From: JBICHM01 sp043101835
GTDB lineage: Bacteria; Planctomycetota; Phycisphaerae; Phycisphaerales; UBA1924
Length of the DNA stretch: 22,979 nucleotides
Assembly: GCA_043101835.1 (NCBI GenBank)
Contig: JBICHM010000330.1
Span: 1 to 22,979 of the forward strand
Direction: 5' to 3'
The notes under the pieces are model-generated. The model did no database searches. It was not told where the DNA came from and was given only the letters and a program-made list of their open reading frames with translations. The position numbers and the translations under genes are program-made. Positions 1 to 7,758 of this stretch are shown piece after piece. How positions within the stretch are numbered: position 1 is the stretch's first letter; each line of letters begins with the position of its first letter.

Positions 1-735
1 GAGTTCGAGCAGGCGCTGGCGCGCTTCCTCCGCGGCGACGTGCGTGAGATCGAATCGGCGCAGGCGGATTCCGGCCTGCTCGGTCAGCAGGCGCTCGATG
101 ACGCGACCGAGCGAGTCGTTCAGGCGGGGGGGCGCGGTCGAGATAATCACGCCCAGTTCGTCGAGGTACGCGATGCGCCGGTTCGTGCCCTCCCCGCCGA
201 GCATGGTGGTGATGGCGTTCTGCAGCGCGCTGGGCTTGACCAGCGGCGTCGGGAAGACGCGCGTGGTGGCCAGGTCGCCCTCAAGTGTCACCGGCAGGCT
301 CGCGCCGGGGGCGATCATCAGCCACCCCTGGTCGGTCCTCGTCACGCCGAAGCCCTGTTGGGCGAGCAGCGTCTGCAGGAGCGGCAGCAACTCGTCTTCA
401 CGCACCTGCACCGGCGCCTTGAACTCGACCGCCCGGCCGGCGAGGTCCGCTTCGCTCAGGATGATGTTCACATCGAGCGTGCGTCCGACGAAATCGACCA
501 GGCTCGCCAGTTCGACTGGCTCGCTGAATCGGCCGAAGTCGATCGTCCGCGCCTGTCCAGCCTCGGGGTCGTTGACCTCCGGCTGCTCCGCGAGGGCCGG
601 GCGCTGGGGCTGATCGCGCAAGTTCTGCGCTGGCTGGCGGGCGACGGCGGCGGCGCCGATCGCCAGCGCGAGGCCGGCGCTTGCGGCGAATCGCCAGGCG
701 GGGCGGAGCGGTGCGGTTCGTGGTGGGTCGTGCAT
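1..735 (-). CDS. Secretin (GspD/PilQ-like), N-terminal part, truncated by window edge
   Basis: Open from an ATG at 735 to the left edge with no stop, so 245 N-terminal residues are visible. A hydrophobic stretch at about residues 17-32 looks like a Sec signal peptide ending near A-R-Q. Residues about 63-143 resemble the secretin N0 domain (D-F-V-G-R-T, then N-I-I-L, then a Q-G-F-G-V strand ending M-I-A-P). Residues about 155-220 resemble an N1/KH-like secretin domain, ending I-I-S-T-A-P and an E-R-L-L helix. The next domain is just starting at the edge (R-R-F-D-L-T-H-V-A-A-E-E-A). The outer-membrane beta-barrel that defines secretins would lie off the window. The family forms the outer-membrane ring of type II secretion or type IV pilus machines; which of the two cannot be decided here. 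It is transcribed divergently from the next gene. No clear Shine-Dalgarno precedes the ATG. Confidence 0.8.
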   Translation of the reverse strand, partial: MHDPPRTAPLRPAWRFAASAGLALAIGAAAVARQPAQNLRDQPQRPALAEQPEVNDPEAGQARTIDFGRFSEPVELASLVDFVGRTLDVNIILSEADLAGRAVEFKAPVQVREDELLPLLQTLLAQQGFGVTRTDQGWLMIAPGASLPVTLEGDLATTRVFPTPLVKPSALQNAITTMLGGEGTNRRIAYLDELGVIISTAPPRLNDSLGRVIERLLTEQAGIRLRRFDLTHVAAEEARQRLLEL

Positions 736-787
736 CGGGCTCTGTCGGGCCGAGGTGCGGCCCCGGGTGCGGTACGATCGGTTCGGA
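736..787. promoter_or_regulatory. Divergent intergenic region; -10-like hexamer for the 788 gene
   Basis: The 52-bp gap separates two divergent starts. On the plus strand TACGAT (773-778) has the TAnnnT core of a -10 element and ends 9 nt before the ATG at 788, so a transcript would start at or next to that ATG. No good -35 is seen. No comparable element was found for the minus-strand secretin. Confidence 0.4.
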
Positions 788-1750
788 ATGCGTGTGGTCA
801 GCCTGCTGCCGTCCGCCACTGAGACGCTCTCGTTCGTCGGGGGTTCCCGGTTTCTCGTGGGTCGCTCCCACGAGTGCGATTTCCCCCCGAGCGTCCAAGA
901 TCGGCCGATCCTCACATCGCAGGCCACCGAATTCACCTCGGCCGCGGCGGTGGACAAGGCCGTCTCAACGGCCCTGGCGGAGGGAAAGAGCCTCTACACG
1001 CTCGACGAGGACCTGCTTCGACGCCTCGCGCCGGATGTCGTCCTGACCCAGGACCTCTGCGCCGTGTGCTCGATCGACCTGCGCACGGTGGAGCGGATCT
1101 GCCGTGCGATGGACCCCGCGCCCGCGATCGTCAGCCTGAACCCCCAGTCCCTTGCGGGGGTATTCGACGACATCCTGACCGTCGGGCGCGCGGTGGGGCT
1201 CGAGCGCGAGGCGATGGCGGCGGTCGTCGGCCTGCGCGAGCGCCTGCACCGGGCGCAGGACCATGTGAACGCCTATCTCGACGGTCCGCGCGTCGTCTTC
1301 CTCGAATGGACCGACCCGCTGTTCATCGGCGGGCACTGGACGCCGCAGCTGATCGAACGCGCCGGGGCGACGCACCCCTTGAACGCGAGCGTGGCGCTGG
1401 AGGGTTCGGGCGCCGGGGGCGGACCTGGGGGCGACCACCGGGCGGCGGGCAAGTCGATCCGCGTGCCCGCCGAGGCGGTCAGCGCGGTGCGTCCGGAGGC
1501 GGTCATCATCTGCCCCTGCGGCCTCGACCTCGACTCGACGCGACACGAGGCGCGGCGCCTGCTCGAGCAGGCCTGGTTCCGCGACCTGCCGGCCGTCCGC
1601 GCGAACCGCGTCGCGATCGTGGACGGAAACCAGATGTTCAACCGTCCGGGTCCTCGCCTTGTGGACGCCTTCGAGTGGCTGGTCGGCTGGCTGCACGACC
1701 TGCCGCACCTGATCCCCGACGACTTCCCCTGGGCGACGCTCGAGGCCTGA
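788..1750 (+). CDS. Cobalamin-binding-type periplasmic-binding-fold protein without signal peptide
   Basis: 320 residues of the BtuF/FepB-like substrate-binding fold (COG0614 type). It opens directly with the first beta strand (R-V-V-S-L-L-P-S-A-T-E) and carries the S-H-E-C-D motif at residues 27-31, typical of the subfamily usually labelled cobalamin-binding protein. It ends with the helical lobe (D-A-F-E-W-L-V-G-W-L-H). There is no signal peptide or lipobox, so as read it is cytosolic, unlike true ABC-transporter binding proteins; no permease or ATPase gene is nearby. An in-frame ATG at 755 would add 11 residues, but the ATG at 788 is preferred because the fold starts there and a -10-like TACGAT lies 9 nt upstream. 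A Gly-rich insertion (about residues 206-220) is probably a surface loop. Ligand and role are unknown; a corrinoid is only a family-based guess. Confidence 0.78.
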   Translation: MRVVSLLPSATETLSFVGGSRFLVGRSHECDFPPSVQDRPILTSQATEFTSAAAVDKAVSTALAEGKSLYTLDEDLLRRLAPDVVLTQDLCAVCSIDLRTVERICRAMDPAPAIVSLNPQSLAGVFDDILTVGRAVGLEREAMAAVVGLRERLHRAQDHVNAYLDGPRVVFLEWTDPLFIGGHWTPQLIERAGATHPLNASVALEGSGAGGGPGGDHRAAGKSIRVPAEAVSAVRPEAVIICPCGLDLDSTRHEARRLLEQAWFRDLPAVRANRVAIVDGNQMFNRPGPRLVDAFEWLVGWLHDLPHLIPDDFPWATLEA

Positions 1751-1767
1751 GCGAGCCCGCACCTTCC

Positions 1768-1773
1768 GGAGGG
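1768..1773 (+). promoter_or_regulatory. Shine-Dalgarno of the M20 peptidase gene
   Basis: GGAGGG sits 6 nt before the ATG at 1780. It selects this start over the longer open frame that extends far upstream through the preceding gene. Confidence 0.75.
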
Positions 1774-1779
1774 TGGTTC

Positions 1780-3345
1780 ATGCTGCTTCGCACGCTTCTC
1801 GTCGCAGGCGCCCTGTCGCTGACGACGCCTGCGTTTGCGCAGGTCGAATCGCAGATCGCCGGCGAGCGGCGCGACGCGGCGCTCGCGGCCGCCGATGCGC
1901 ACCTCGACGCGCAGGGCCACGCGATCCTGCGCGATCTGGCGGGGCTCGTCTCGATCCCCAATGTCGCCAGTGACGCCGAGAACATCGGGCGCAACGCCGA
2001 GGCGATCGGCGCGATGCTCGAACGCCGCGGCGCCACGGTCGAGCTCATCCGCACGGGCGATGCGCCCCCCATCGTCTACGGTCGCCTCGACGCCCCCGGC
2101 GCCGAGCGGACGATCGCGCTGTACGTCCATTACGACGGCCAGCCCGTCGATCGGCGCATGTGGGCGTATGACCCGTGGGAGGCGACGCTCCTGACCGGCA
2201 GCGTGGCGTCGGGCGCGCGTCGGATCGACTTTCCTGAGGCGGGCGAATCGATCGATCCCGAGTGGCGCCTCGTCGGACGCTCGACGAGCGACGACAAGGC
2301 GCCGATCGCCGCGATCCTGCACGCGCTCGATGCGCTCGATGCGGCGGGCGTCGAGCGGACGGTGAACCTGGTCTTCTTCTTCGAAGGCGAGGAGGAAGCC
2401 GGCTCGATGCACCTCGAACAGACGCTGCACGCGATGGAGGACCGGCTGTCGGATATCGACCTCTGGCTCTTCTGCGACGGGCCGAGCCACCAGAGCGGGC
2501 GCCCGCAGCTGATATTCGGCGTGCGCGGCGTCATCGGTCTGGAGATCACCACCTTCGGCGCCCTGCGACCGCTGCACAGCGGCCATTACGGCAACTTCTC
2601 GCCCAACCCCGCCATGCGCCTCGCAAACCTGCTGGCGAGCATGAAGGACGACGAAGGGCGCGTGCTGATCGACGGCTTCGGCGACGACACCGCGGCGCTG
2701 TCGCCGTATGAAGAAGCCGCGCTCGACCTCGTGCCGCCGATCGACGACACGCTGCTCGCAGAGCTCGGCCTCGCGCGCCAGGAGCGACCCGGCGAGCCCT
2801 ACGCGCGCAGCGTGCTGCGCCCGAGCCTGAACATCCGCGGGCTCGCGAGCGCGAATGTCGGCGAGGGCTCGCGCAATGTGGTGCCGACGACGGCGACCGT
2901 GTCGATCGACATCCGCCTCGCGCCGGGCAACGACCCGGCGCGCATGATCGAGATCGTGGAAGCGCACATCGCGGCGCAGGGGTTCCATATCGTGCGTGAC
3001 GCGCCGGATGTCGACACCCGTCGCGCACACGAGCGCATCGCGCAGGTGCGATGGAGCGACCGCTACCCCGCGGCGCAGTCGAGCATGACGCACGAGGCGG
3101 TGCGCCCGGTGGTGCAGGCGGCGCGACGCGCTGCGCGAGCATCGGGGATGGGCGACCTCGTACTCAACCCGCTGCTGGGCGGCACGCTGCCGATCTACCT
3201 GTTCACCGACATACTCGGCAAGCCGGCGGTGATCACGCCGCTGGCCAACCACGACAACAACCAGCACGCGGAGAACGAAGACCTCCGCGTCGGCAACCTG
3301 TGGTACGGCGTGCGCCTCTTCAGCGCGGTGATGACGATGGAGTGA
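1780..3345 (+). CDS. Exported M20-family metallopeptidase
   Basis: 521 residues. An N-terminal signal peptide (hydrophobic core about 5-18, cleavage likely after A-F-A at 20) sends it out of the cytoplasm. M20 zinc motifs are present: H117 and D119 in V-H-Y-D-G-Q-P-V, the D171-D172-K segment, the E-G-E-E-E-A-G-S block with the catalytic and ligand glutamates at 204-206, D233 in F-C-D-G-P, and a C-terminal ligand H496 in N-Q-H-A-E-N-E. The dimerisation (lid) domain fits about residues 250-400. M20 enzymes hydrolyse dipeptides, short peptides or N-acylated amino acids using two metal ions; the closest named relatives are the dipeptidase / ArgE-DapE-like group, and the substrate is not predictable. 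Starts 29 bp after the preceding stop and may be co-transcribed with it. Confidence 0.9.
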   Translation: MLLRTLLVAGALSLTTPAFAQVESQIAGERRDAALAAADAHLDAQGHAILRDLAGLVSIPNVASDAENIGRNAEAIGAMLERRGATVELIRTGDAPPIVYGRLDAPGAERTIALYVHYDGQPVDRRMWAYDPWEATLLTGSVASGARRIDFPEAGESIDPEWRLVGRSTSDDKAPIAAILHALDALDAAGVERTVNLVFFFEGEEEAGSMHLEQTLHAMEDRLSDIDLWLFCDGPSHQSGRPQLIFGVRGVIGLEITTFGALRPLHSGHYGNFSPNPAMRLANLLASMKDDEGRVLIDGFGDDTAALSPYEEAALDLVPPIDDTLLAELGLARQERPGEPYARSVLRPSLNIRGLASANVGEGSRNVVPTTATVSIDIRLAPGNDPARMIEIVEAHIAAQGFHIVRDAPDVDTRRAHERIAQVRWSDRYPAAQSSMTHEAVRPVVQAARRAARASGMGDLVLNPLLGGTLPIYLFTDILGKPAVITPLANHDNNQHAENEDLRVGNLWYGVRLFSAVMTME

Positions 3346-3348
3346 GCG

Positions 3349-4467
3349 TCAGAAGAGTCGGCGCACCATGCGGCTCGTGCGGTCGTACGCTGCCCACACT
3401 CGCTCGCCGCCCCCCTGCTCGTACGCCACCAGCCACACGCCGCCGTCGGCGCGCTGGTTGACGATGCGGATGTCGCCCGATTCGAACGCGCGGAGCGCCT
3501 GCATGTCGGGCTCGACGGCGCGGTCGATGGCGACGAAGGGAGCCGCGGGATCGCTGGTCCAGACGCCCAGGCACACGCCCGAGGGCGCGCGGAGCACGCC
3601 GGTGACGGGAGCGCCGGCGCTGACGAGCGTCGCGACGTCGCCGGTCTCGGCGTCGAGGGCGACGAGCGTCGGCTCGCCGGGACGGGCGTCAATCGCGTAG
3701 AGGATGCGCCCCGTTGCGTCGAAGCCGAGGGCGCGGCTGCGCGCGGCTTCGTCGGGCGTCCAGGCGAGGATCGCCTCGAATGGCATGGCGCCGAAGATGA
3801 AGGGCGCCGGACGCAGCAGGCGCACCCCGCCCTCGGGCGTGCGCACCTGCAGCAGGCGCCCCGCGAGATCGCGGGCGGCGACATACCCCGTGACGACGCC
3901 GCCCTGCACAGCGCCGGGGTTGCGCATCGCGAGGCGACGCGCGCCGGTCGTCAGATCGACGACCCATGCGCTGGGCGGCGCGCCGGCGGGGGTTTCGACG
4001 ATGACGAGCGCCTCATCGGGCCGGCGCTGGGCGCGCGATTGCAGGCGCGCGCGGTCGCTGGCGTCGGTGAGATCGATGGCCTCGCCCGGCTCGCCTGGCG
4101 CAGGAACACTGCGCAGCAGGCGCGCGCCGTCCTGCGCGCCGGGCAGCGCGACGATGAGGCGGTCGCCGGCGAGCGACCAGGCGACCTCGAGCGCGCCGAA
4201 GGTGTCGGCGCCGAGCCCGGTCGCCGCGCGCGGCTGCTCGACGGGTGCGACATACACCTGCGCCGGCGCGCAGGGGCGCGGCGCGATGAAGGCGAGACGC
4301 CCCCCGTCGGGCGAGAGGCGCACATCGGCGACCGCGGCGTCGGCGGAGAGCGCGGGCGGCTGGGCCGGCTCGGGCGCGGAGGGAACGGGCTCGACGGGCT
4401 GGCGCGCGGGCGCCGGCTGCGCGAGGCACGCCGCGAGAAGGAGCGCGATGGCGGGGCCGGCGCGCAT
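3349..4467 (-). CDS. Lipoprotein with WD40/TolB-like propeller repeats, function unknown
   Basis: 372 residues. The N-terminus is a lipoprotein signal: hydrophobic stretch then L-A-A-C with the lipidated cysteine at C14, followed by a Pro/Ala/Glu linker. The rest contains blade-like repeats: V-R-L-S-P-D-G-G-R-L-A-F at about 49-60, V-A-W-S-L-A-G-D-R-L, then later A-W-T-P-D-E-A and A-L-D-A-E-T-G-D strands, as in TolB/WD40-like propellers. No catalytic triad is apparent, so this is a binding or scaffold module rather than a peptidase. Starts 8 nt after the greA stop and is likely its operon partner. Its convergent neighbour ends only 3 bp away at 3345. The reading frame is open upstream through greA, but the lipoprotein signal fixes the start at 4467. 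Specific role unknown. Confidence 0.7.
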   Translation of the reverse strand: MRAGPAIALLLAACLAQPAPARQPVEPVPSAPEPAQPPALSADAAVADVRLSPDGGRLAFIAPRPCAPAQVYVAPVEQPRAATGLGADTFGALEVAWSLAGDRLIVALPGAQDGARLLRSVPAPGEPGEAIDLTDASDRARLQSRAQRRPDEALVIVETPAGAPPSAWVVDLTTGARRLAMRNPGAVQGGVVTGYVAARDLAGRLLQVRTPEGGVRLLRPAPFIFGAMPFEAILAWTPDEAARSRALGFDATGRILYAIDARPGEPTLVALDAETGDVATLVSAGAPVTGVLRAPSGVCLGVWTSDPAAPFVAIDRAVEPDMQALRAFESGDIRIVNQRADGGVWLVAYEQGGGERVWAAYDRTSRMVRRLF

Positions 4468-4475
4468 GGGAGCGT

Positions 4476-4940
4476 TCAGAGCAGTTCGAGGACTTCGAAC
4501 CGCTTTACGCCGCGCGGCGTGTCGACCTTCACCACATCGCCGACGCGCGCCTTCATGAGGCTCTCCCCCATCGGGCTGCCGGCGGAGACCTCTTCGTAGT
4601 CGTCGAAGAAATCGCCGGAGAGTTCGCCGACGAGCTTGACGACGTCCTCGTCGCCGCGATCGACATCCTTGATGCGGACCATCGAGCCGACGAAGACGAC
4701 ATCCTCGGGCATGTCGCCCGATTCGACGACCTTGCTGCTGGCGAGGCGCTCCTCGAGGCGCCGGATCTCGGCCTCCATGAGGCCCTGCTCCTCGCGCGCG
4801 GCGTGGTACTCGGCGTTCTCCTTGAGGTCGCCGTGGGCGCGCGCCTCGGCGATGCGCGCGGTGATGTCCGGTCGCTTCGCCTTGAGCTCCTCGAGTTTGG
4901 TTTCGAGGGTCTTCTTCTCGTCGGCGGTCAGGAACTGCAT
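4476..4940 (-). CDS. greA: Transcription elongation factor GreA
   Basis: 154 residues, the normal GreA length. The N-terminal half is the antiparallel coiled coil that enters the RNA polymerase secondary channel. The tip sequence H-G-D-L-K-E-N-A-E-Y-H-A-A (about residues 36-48) holds the conserved acidic Asp and Glu that hold Mg2+ and stimulate transcript cleavage. The C-terminal FKBP-like domain is recognisable (G-S-M-V-R-I, S-P-M-G-E-S-L, G-D-V-V-K-V-D-T-P-R-G). GreA rescues backtracked polymerase. It lies downstream of the murC-to-membrane-protein block with a 97-bp gap holding its own possible promoter, and just upstream of the propeller lipoprotein. No strong Shine-Dalgarno precedes the ATG. 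Confidence 0.97.
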   Translation of the reverse strand: MQFLTADEKKTLETKLEELKAKRPDITARIAEARAHGDLKENAEYHAAREEQGLMEAEIRRLEERLASSKVVESGDMPEDVVFVGSMVRIKDVDRGDEDVVKLVGELSGDFFDDYEEVSAGSPMGESLMKARVGDVVKVDTPRGVKRFEVLELL

Positions 4941-4984
4941 GGGGAGTCGCCTCGGTCGGGCCGGGCGCGCAGGTGCGCATCGCC

Positions 4985-5020
4985 GGCGGGAAATGCATGG
5001 TTCTGAATCCCGCCACCATA
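4985..5020 (-). promoter_or_regulatory. greA leader: -10-like hexamer and inverted repeat
   Basis: Reading on the minus strand, TATGGT (5020-5015) fits a -10 element. It is followed at once by a perfect 7-bp inverted repeat, GGCGGGA (5014-5008) and TCCCGCC (4991-4985), with a 16-nt spacer. The repeat could form a hairpin in the greA 5' leader, act as an operator, or be the 3' end of the upstream transcript. It has no T-run after it, so an intrinsic terminator is unlikely. In DNA this GC-rich a 7-bp repeat can arise by chance. Confidence 0.35.
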
Positions 5021-5037
5021 CGACATGCAGGCGGTGG

Positions 5038-5910
5038 TTATCCAGCCCCCCGGCGGGCCGACGCGAGCCGGATGGTTGCGCCCGCGAGCAGCCACAGGGG
5101 CAGCGCCGCGACGAGAGGCGCCCAGGCGCTCGTCCAGGTGGTTGCGTCCATCGTCGGCGACAGCCCGCTGGGGCCGGTCGTGAGTGCGTAGACGGCGGTC
5201 AGTGGCGAGGCGAGCGCGAGTTCATCGGCGATCGGCCCGCCCGATGCGCCCGCAAGCATCGCCAGCGCTGGCGCGCCGCCCACCAGGGCGACGCACAGGA
5301 TCATCCAGATCGTGCGTCCGACGCCTGCGCGGCGCGCCGTGCCGCACGCGACAGCGCCGCCGACGAGCATCGACCACGACAGCAGCATCAGCGCCACGCC
5401 CCCGGTCACGGCCAGCGGCCACTTGCCAAGCCAGGTCAGCGGCCAGACGACCGCCTGCAGCGTCGCATTGAGCAGCGCCAGGTCGAGCGCCGTCGCCAGG
5501 AGCGGCCGGCGCGGGGGCGCCTGGCTGAGACGCACCATCGGCCAGAGCACCACCAGCCCTACCGCGATGAGCAGCAGCAGCATGCGCGACGCGTTCTGTA
5601 CGAAGCGGAGATCGGTCATCCCCAGCACGGGGATGCGCATCACCGTGGAGATCGCGGCGCCGAAGAGGTAGACCGACCAGAGCAGCGCGAGCACGCGCGG
5701 CTCGCCCCGCCGGTGCGCCCAGCGGTCGTCTTCGCGCCCGGCGTCGTCATCGTCGGCGCTGGCCAACGCGCTGACGACGCCGGTGTCGTGGCTGAGGATC
5801 GGATCGAGCACGCCGCGCGCCCGAGCGGGGCGCGCCGGCGGGCGTGGGGCGTGCGCGCCGAGGTCGTGCGCCTCGTCGCGCGGGTCGCCCTCGGGCGGCG
5901 CTTCAGCCAC
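5038..5910 (-). CDS. Polytopic membrane protein, function unknown
   Basis: 290 residues from a GTG at 5910 that overlaps the end of the ftsQ-like gene by 8 bp, so translation is probably coupled. The first 70 residues are charged and proline-rich, with an acidic run A-D-D-D-D-A-G, and look cytoplasmic and disordered. Hydrophobic segments follow at about residues 73-92, 108-126, 140-160, 166-188, 200-222 and 262-281, suggesting about six transmembrane helices. I recognise no family or catalytic motif. Its position after murC-murB-ddl-ftsQ suggests a link to the envelope or division, but that is context only. Confidence 0.75.
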   Translation of the reverse strand: MAEAPPEGDPRDEAHDLGAHAPRPPARPARARGVLDPILSHDTGVVSALASADDDDAGREDDRWAHRRGEPRVLALLWSVYLFGAAISTVMRIPVLGMTDLRFVQNASRMLLLLIAVGLVVLWPMVRLSQAPPRRPLLATALDLALLNATLQAVVWPLTWLGKWPLAVTGGVALMLLSWSMLVGGAVACGTARRAGVGRTIWMILCVALVGGAPALAMLAGASGGPIADELALASPLTAVYALTTGPSGLSPTMDATTWTSAWAPLVAALPLWLLAGATIRLASARRGAG

Positions 5911-6814
5911 CCGGCGCGGTCTCGTCGATGAGGATGACCGGCGGGAAGATCTCGACGCGCGGCATGCCGGCGCTGATCCAACCGGGATTGGTGAAGAGCT
6001 GTTCGAACGCGCGTGCCTTTTCGTCGTCCGAGCGCTCGCCGGGCGTGCGCCGCCCGGGGGGCGCGCCCCAGACGATCTCGGCGCCGCGATCGGTGATGAT
6101 CGTCAAACGCTGGGCGCGGAGGAAGTCGGTGACGTCCACGCCGGCGACGTGCTCCCACTGGCTCGTGCGGCGAAGGCGCGAGAGCAGCGCAATGGCGGCC
6201 TGCACATCGCCGACCGCCCATGCGCCGCCGTAGTCGTAGGTCCCGTCGACGCGCCGGGGCGGGCCGGCGTCGACGCCGCGGATGAAGCGCAGCGGCCAGG
6301 AGGCGCCGGCGCGGTATTCGAGCGGAAGCAGCTCGCCGCGCAACCCGACGAGCAGGTCGCGATTGCCGGTCCGCACCACCGCCGCCGGCTGGCGGAAGGC
6401 GCCGTCGACCTTGACGACGCCACCGGGGAGGCGGCGGACGCCCGAGAGCGTTTCAAACCACCCGGTGTGCTGGAGCGCGAGGCGCGCGTTGTCGAGGCTT
6501 TCGCCGTCGAAGGGGTCGCGCGACACGGTCGCGAGCACGATCTGTTCGAGGCGCTCGCGCTCGTCGGCGGGCATCCAGGTGCCGGCGCTCCCGGGGGTGG
6601 CGGGCCAGTCGAAGCGCGGCTGGACGAGCGGGTCGGCGCGTGTCTCGCTCACGCGATCGGCAAGCCAGCCCTGGCCGACGGCGACGCCCACGCACGCGCC
6701 CAGGAGCACGAGCGCACTGGCGGCGCGCCCGGCGATGCGCAGCCCCGCCGCGCCATCGCGCTCCGCGCGCGCGGTCTTCGATGCCTTCTTCTTCTTCGTG
6801 CCTCTGCTGGCCAT
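5903..6814 (-). CDS. ftsQ: FtsQ/DivIB-like cell-division protein with POTRA region
   Basis: 303 residues with FtsQ topology: a short, very basic cytoplasmic N-terminus (K-K-K-K at 7-10), one transmembrane helix at about 29-48, and a periplasmic remainder. Residues about 80-130 read like a POTRA domain (L-D-N-A-R-L-A-L-Q-H-T-G-W-F-E-T-L-S-G-V-R then a strand G-G-V-V-K-V-D), followed by the R-Q-P-A-A-V-V beta segment usual in FtsQ. Overall similarity to model FtsQ is weak; the assignment leans on topology and on its place straight after ddl, the standard dcw order. The start overlaps the ddl stop (T-G-A-T-G arrangement). In most bacteria ftsA and ftsZ follow; here they do not. FtsQ bridges FtsB/FtsL to the divisome. 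Confidence 0.7.
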   Translation of the reverse strand: MASRGTKKKKASKTARAERDGAAGLRIAGRAASALVLLGACVGVAVGQGWLADRVSETRADPLVQPRFDWPATPGSAGTWMPADERERLEQIVLATVSRDPFDGESLDNARLALQHTGWFETLSGVRRLPGGVVKVDGAFRQPAAVVRTGNRDLLVGLRGELLPLEYRAGASWPLRFIRGVDAGPPRRVDGTYDYGGAWAVGDVQAAIALLSRLRRTSQWEHVAGVDVTDFLRAQRLTIITDRGAEIVWGAPPGRRTPGERSDDEKARAFEQLFTNPGWISAGMPRVEIFPPVILIDETAPGG

Positions 6815-7758
6815 CAGGCGGTCGCCTCCTGCGCAGGTCGGGCGCCGGCGCGGTCGAGCGCGCGCCGGACGAGTGTGGCGGCGAGGGCGGCGAGGTCCAT
6901 CCCGCCGCCGCGGGGGTGCGCCGCGGCCATCGGCACGAGCGAATGGCTCGTGAAGCCGGGCATGGTGTTGATCTCGAGCAGCCAGGGCCGGCCGTCCTCA
7001 TCGAGGCGCCAGTCGATGCGCGCGATGTCGAGCGCCCCGATGCGCTCGGCGAGCGCGTACGACCAGCGCGTCAGATCCCGCGTCAGGGGCTCGGGGAGGT
7101 CCGGCTCGAGGATGTAGCGTGTGTCGTCGCGCGTGTACTTGGCGTCGTAGTCGTACAGGCCGTCCTGCGGGACGATCTCGATGATCGGCAGGGCGCGACC
7201 CGCGACGACGCCGACGGTCAGCTCCCGCCCGGCGATGAACGGCTCGATCATGCACGGCTTGCCGCCGGCGCGCGTCGCCTCGTGCGCGGTGCGCCACTCC
7301 TCGGGCGTCGTGCACACCCAGAGGCCGACGGTCGAACCCTCGTGCACGGGCTTCACGACGACGGGCAGTTCAAGCGGGCAGCGCGCATCGCGCGGATCGA
7401 AGACGCAACTGACGGTGACTGGCTGGCGCAGCGCGAGGGCCTCGCACTTGCTGGCGACCTTGTCCATCGCCAGGCGCGCCGCATGCGGGCCGCAGCCGAC
7501 GTAGGGGCGCCCGTCGGCCTCGAGCAGGTCCTGCAGCGGGCCGCCCTCGCCCCAGCGTCCGTGCAGCAGCGGGAAGACGACTGCGCCGGGCATCGCGCGG
7601 ATCTCGGCGAGCGAGGGTGTGTCGATGACATGGTGATGCACCGCCCAGCCGACGCCGGTGAGCGCGCCTTCGACTGCGCGCGCGCCGTCGAGACTGACGG
7701 CGCGCTCGGCGTCGGGGCCGCCGGAGAGAAGCAGAACCTCGGGCATCGCGCCGCTCAC
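6814..7758 (-). CDS. ddl: D-alanine--D-alanine ligase
   Basis: 314 residues with the full ATP-grasp ligase pattern. The N-terminal motif is S-G-G-P-D-A-E-R-A-V-S-L (about 12-23). H-G-R-W-G-E-G-G follows, then V-V-V-K-P-V-H-E-G-S-T-V-G (nucleotide-binding lysine and loop), a D-Y-D-A-K-Y region, and the Mg-binding end with A-R-I-D-W-R and L-E-I-N-T-M-P-G-F-T. It joins two D-Ala in the cytosol for MurF. The GTG at 7758 overlaps the murB stop by 4 bp (GTGA), which supports coupling; an in-frame ATG at 7746 gives a more usual N-terminus four residues later and is a real alternative. Residues about 119-123 replace the common acidic stretch with D-P-R-D-A. No vancomycin-type D-Lac feature was assessed. 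Confidence 0.95.
   Translation of the reverse strand: MSGAMPEVLLLSGGPDAERAVSLDGARAVEGALTGVGWAVHHHVIDTPSLAEIRAMPGAVVFPLLHGRWGEGGPLQDLLEADGRPYVGCGPHAARLAMDKVASKCEALALRQPVTVSCVFDPRDARCPLELPVVVKPVHEGSTVGLWVCTTPEEWRTAHEATRAGGKPCMIEPFIAGRELTVGVVAGRALPIIEIVPQDGLYDYDAKYTRDDTRYILEPDLPEPLTRDLTRWSYALAERIGALDIARIDWRLDEDGRPWLLEINTMPGFTSHSLVPMAAAHPRGGGMDLAALAATLVRRALDRAGARPAQEATA

Noticed and set aside
736..787. Cobalamin riboswitch before the cobalamin-binding-type gene
   Set aside because: The gap is only 52 bp, far too short for a B12 riboswitch, and no B12-box-like sequence is seen.
40..822. Plus-strand frame of 260 codons at the left end
   Set aside because: It lies opposite the secretin fragment, whose minus-strand translation has a signal peptide and domain structure; the plus translation does not.
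1273..3267. Open frame of 664 codons on the minus strand
   Set aside because: It spans two real plus-strand genes and the gap between them, and its product is Arg/Val-rich noise. The plus-strand genes have a signal peptide, motifs and a Shine-Dalgarno.
4468..5019. N-terminal extension of the propeller lipoprotein through greA
   Set aside because: The extra stretch overlaps greA in another frame and reads as Arg-rich noise, while a clear lipoprotein signal begins at 4467.
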